NCBI GenBank assembly: GCA_023442755.1 | Contig: JAEZXS010000112.1 | Coordinates: 1 to 5,614 of the forward strand | Direction: 5' to 3' | DNA length: 5,614 nt | Origin: Pseudomonadota bacterium | Lineage (GTDB): Bacteria; Desulfobacterota; Syntrophobacteria; Syntrophobacterales; Syntrophobacteraceae | Shown: one piece after another, positions 4,188 to 5,614 of the stretch | How the letters are laid out: every line of letters begins with the position of its first letter | Numbering within the stretch: position 1 is the first letter of the stretch | Made by a program: the position numbers and the translations under genes | Notes under the pieces: model-generated | Told to the model about the DNA's origin: nothing | The model's input: only the letters and a program-made list of their open reading frames with translations | Databases searched by the model: none

Positions 4188-5614
4188 ATGACGAGAATCA
4201 GGGTGCATGAACTTGCAAAGGAATTGAATATGGATAACAAAGATCTGATTGACCGCATTTCGAAGTTGGGCATTCAGGTCAAGAATCACATGAGCACATT
4301 GACCGATGCCGCAGTGCTCAAGATCCGCCAGCAGTTTTCGGAAAACAAGACCGAGAGGGTGGAGGAAAAGCGCATCGGGCGGGAAGTAATCCGCAGGCGC
4401 AAGAAGGTCGAACTCCATTTGGAGCCCGAAGCCTCCGGCGAAGCTACAGCCGCCGAGGAGTCAATTGCTCCTGTTGCGGATATTGCTGAAGAACCAGTAC
4501 TCGAGATTCCCGTTGAAGTGCAGCTTGTTCCGGAACCCCCCGCCGAAACGAGCGCAGAAGAAGAACCCTCCATTGCCCCGGCGCCGGAAATGGAGGCATC
4601 CCCCGAAGCCACTCCCCCTGCGGAAGAATCCGAAACGATAGCTCCGCCCGAACCGATCCATGAAGCCGCAAAAGCGGTAGAGAGCCCTGCTCGGCCGGTT
4701 CAGAAGAAGCCCGCTCACGAACCGGTGCACGAGGCAGCCAGAATAATCAGACCGGCTCCCGTTGCTCCGCCCCCGCCTCCTCCCAGGCCGCCCGCACCTC
4801 CCGTTGTGGAGCAGGTTAAGCCCCGGGAAGTTGAGGTTAAGCCTTCGGCGCCGGCCGCCTCCGCACCACCCCTGGAAGCAAAAACAGTCGTTCCCCAACC
4901 GGCAGCACCGGCGAGGCCCGCTGTTTCGGACGAAGAGGAAGAGGAAGGCAAGGCAAGGGCAAAGAAGGCCAAAAAGCGCCGCCGGAAGAAGACGAAAAAG
5001 GACGAGCCCGCCAGAATCATCCGCCTGCCCGAAATTCTCGCAGAAGAAGCGGAAGAGGAGCCCGATCTCACCGATCTGGCAGCCCGTTTCACCACCAAGG
5101 TGCCGGAAACAGCCGAATCCAAGGACCGCAAGCGCCGCAAACCGGAAGAGGCGGAAAAAGAAAAGGCCAAGGGCCCGCGTCGCAAAGAGGTTTTCCAGAA
5201 AGAAGATCTCTATACGAAAAAGGAACTGGCGGCCCAGGACGACCGAGGCAGGACACGAGGGGGGAAACCGGCTTTTCGCGAACCTCCTAAACCCGAACCC
5301 GCCTTGGCAAAGGTCGGAAAGAAGCGCATCAAGATCGATGAGGCCATCACAGTGGCCAACCTTGCCAAACAGATGGGAATCAAGGCGGGAGAAGTCATAA
5401 AGAAGCTCTTGCTCCTGGGTCTGCAGGTCAACATCAATCAGGCGCTCGATTTCGATACCGCAGCCCTGGTAGCCTCCGATTTTGAATTCGAAATCGAAAA
5501 GACTGCCTTCGAGGAAGAAGACGTGCTGCACGTAGAGGAAGACCGTGCCGAAGACCTTTCGCCCAGACCTCCCGTAGTTACGGTGATGGGCCATGTCGAC
5601 CACGGCAAAACCTC
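4188..5614 (+). CDS. infB: Translation initiation factor IF2 (N-terminal half, partial)
   Basis: IF2 is the GTPase that places initiator tRNA on the 30S subunit and promotes subunit joining. The frame runs from ATG at 4188 to the right edge without a stop (475 codons). An AGGGGGA Shine-Dalgarno sequence (4174-4180) lies 7 nt upstream. Residues 1-52 form a first IF2_N module (MTRIRVHELAKELNMDNKDL). A long low-complexity linker follows, rich in E, P and A, with a proline run near residues 190-206 and an acidic block next to a K/R block around 247-272. A second IF2_N module occupies about 377-435 (KKRIKIDEAITVANLAKQMG). The GTPase domain then begins with PPVVTVMGHVDHGKT, whose P-loop GHVDHGKT (468-475) is the last thing visible. 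The remaining G domain and the tRNA-binding C-terminal domains lie outside the window. Such a long N-terminal region is usual in Gram-negative IF2. Confidence 0.97.
   Translation, partial: MTRIRVHELAKELNMDNKDLIDRISKLGIQVKNHMSTLTDAAVLKIRQQFSENKTERVEEKRIGREVIRRRKKVELHLEPEASGEATAAEESIAPVADIAEEPVLEIPVEVQLVPEPPAETSAEEEPSIAPAPEMEASPEATPPAEESETIAPPEPIHEAAKAVESPARPVQKKPAHEPVHEAARIIRPAPVAPPPPPPRPPAPPVVEQVKPREVEVKPSAPAASAPPLEAKTVVPQPAAPARPAVSDEEEEEGKARAKKAKKRRRKKTKKDEPARIIRLPEILAEEAEEEPDLTDLAARFTTKVPETAESKDRKRRKPEEAEKEKAKGPRRKEVFQKEDLYTKKELAAQDDRGRTRGGKPAFREPPKPEPALAKVGKKRIKIDEAITVANLAKQMGIKAGEVIKKLLLLGLQVNINQALDFDTAALVASDFEFEIEKTAFEEEDVLHVEEDRAEDLSPRPPVVTVMGHVDHGKT

Noticed and set aside
4762..5400. 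Plus-strand frame of 212 codons inside infB
   Set aside because: It is a shifted reading of the proline- and lysine-rich linker, basic and low-complexity, with no Shine-Dalgarno sequence.
4461..5603. Long minus-strand open frame of 380 codons opposite infB
   Set aside because: It is the mirror of infB's biased composition; its translation is rich in F, G, R and L with no domain, and infB is certain on the plus strand.

Overview
The window looks like chromosomal DNA of a Gram-negative bacterium. It most resembles the former Deltaproteobacteria (Desulfobacterota, perhaps near Syntrophobacterales). This rests on the gene order rimP-nusA-ylxR-infB, a NusA with a single C-terminal helix-hairpin-helix domain, a long charged and proline-rich IF2 linker, and the style of the sensor-kinase N-terminus and VCBS/FG-GAP-like repeats. 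The placement is inferred from family knowledge, not from a search.

Layout. Positions 1-409 (minus strand) hold the N-terminal part of a membrane sensor protein, probably a histidine kinase, running off the left edge. Positions 511-547 hold a hairpin that reads as a minus-strand terminator. Positions 619 to about 1420 (minus strand) hold a broken gene for a protein built from about 49-residue VCBS/FG-GAP-type repeats. Its frame is broken at a run of seven G and apparently again near its upstream end. Positions 1416-1560 (plus strand) carry a good sigma-70 promoter followed about 70 nt later by a terminator-like hairpin, with no convincing gene between: a candidate small RNA or leader of about 110 nt. 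Positions 1612-1785 are a complete tRNA transcription unit: promoter, tRNA-Gly(CCC) with encoded CCA, and intrinsic terminator.

From 1851 onward is a transcription/translation operon. A promoter at 1851-1879 is followed within about 45 nt by a very strong intrinsic terminator (1901-1927), which lies ahead of every gene of the operon. The genes are rimP (TTG start, 30S maturation), nusA (elongation, termination and antitermination), ylxR/rnpM (small RNA-binding protein) and infB (initiation factor IF2). infB is cut by the right edge just after the G1 motif of its GTPase domain.

How they work together. RimP helps assemble the small subunit, NusA controls pausing and termination, YlxR is an RNA-binding partner (RNase P modulator in Bacillus), and IF2 brings initiator tRNA to the 30S. 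In E. coli the homologous operon begins with a tRNA (metY), has terminators before rimP, and is autoregulated through NusA. Here a glycine tRNA holds the upstream position, and a terminator sits between promoter and rimP, so a similar attenuation loop is plausible. No wholly new protein system is visible. The most interesting non-coding signals are the pre-rimP attenuator and the candidate RNA at about 1451-1560.
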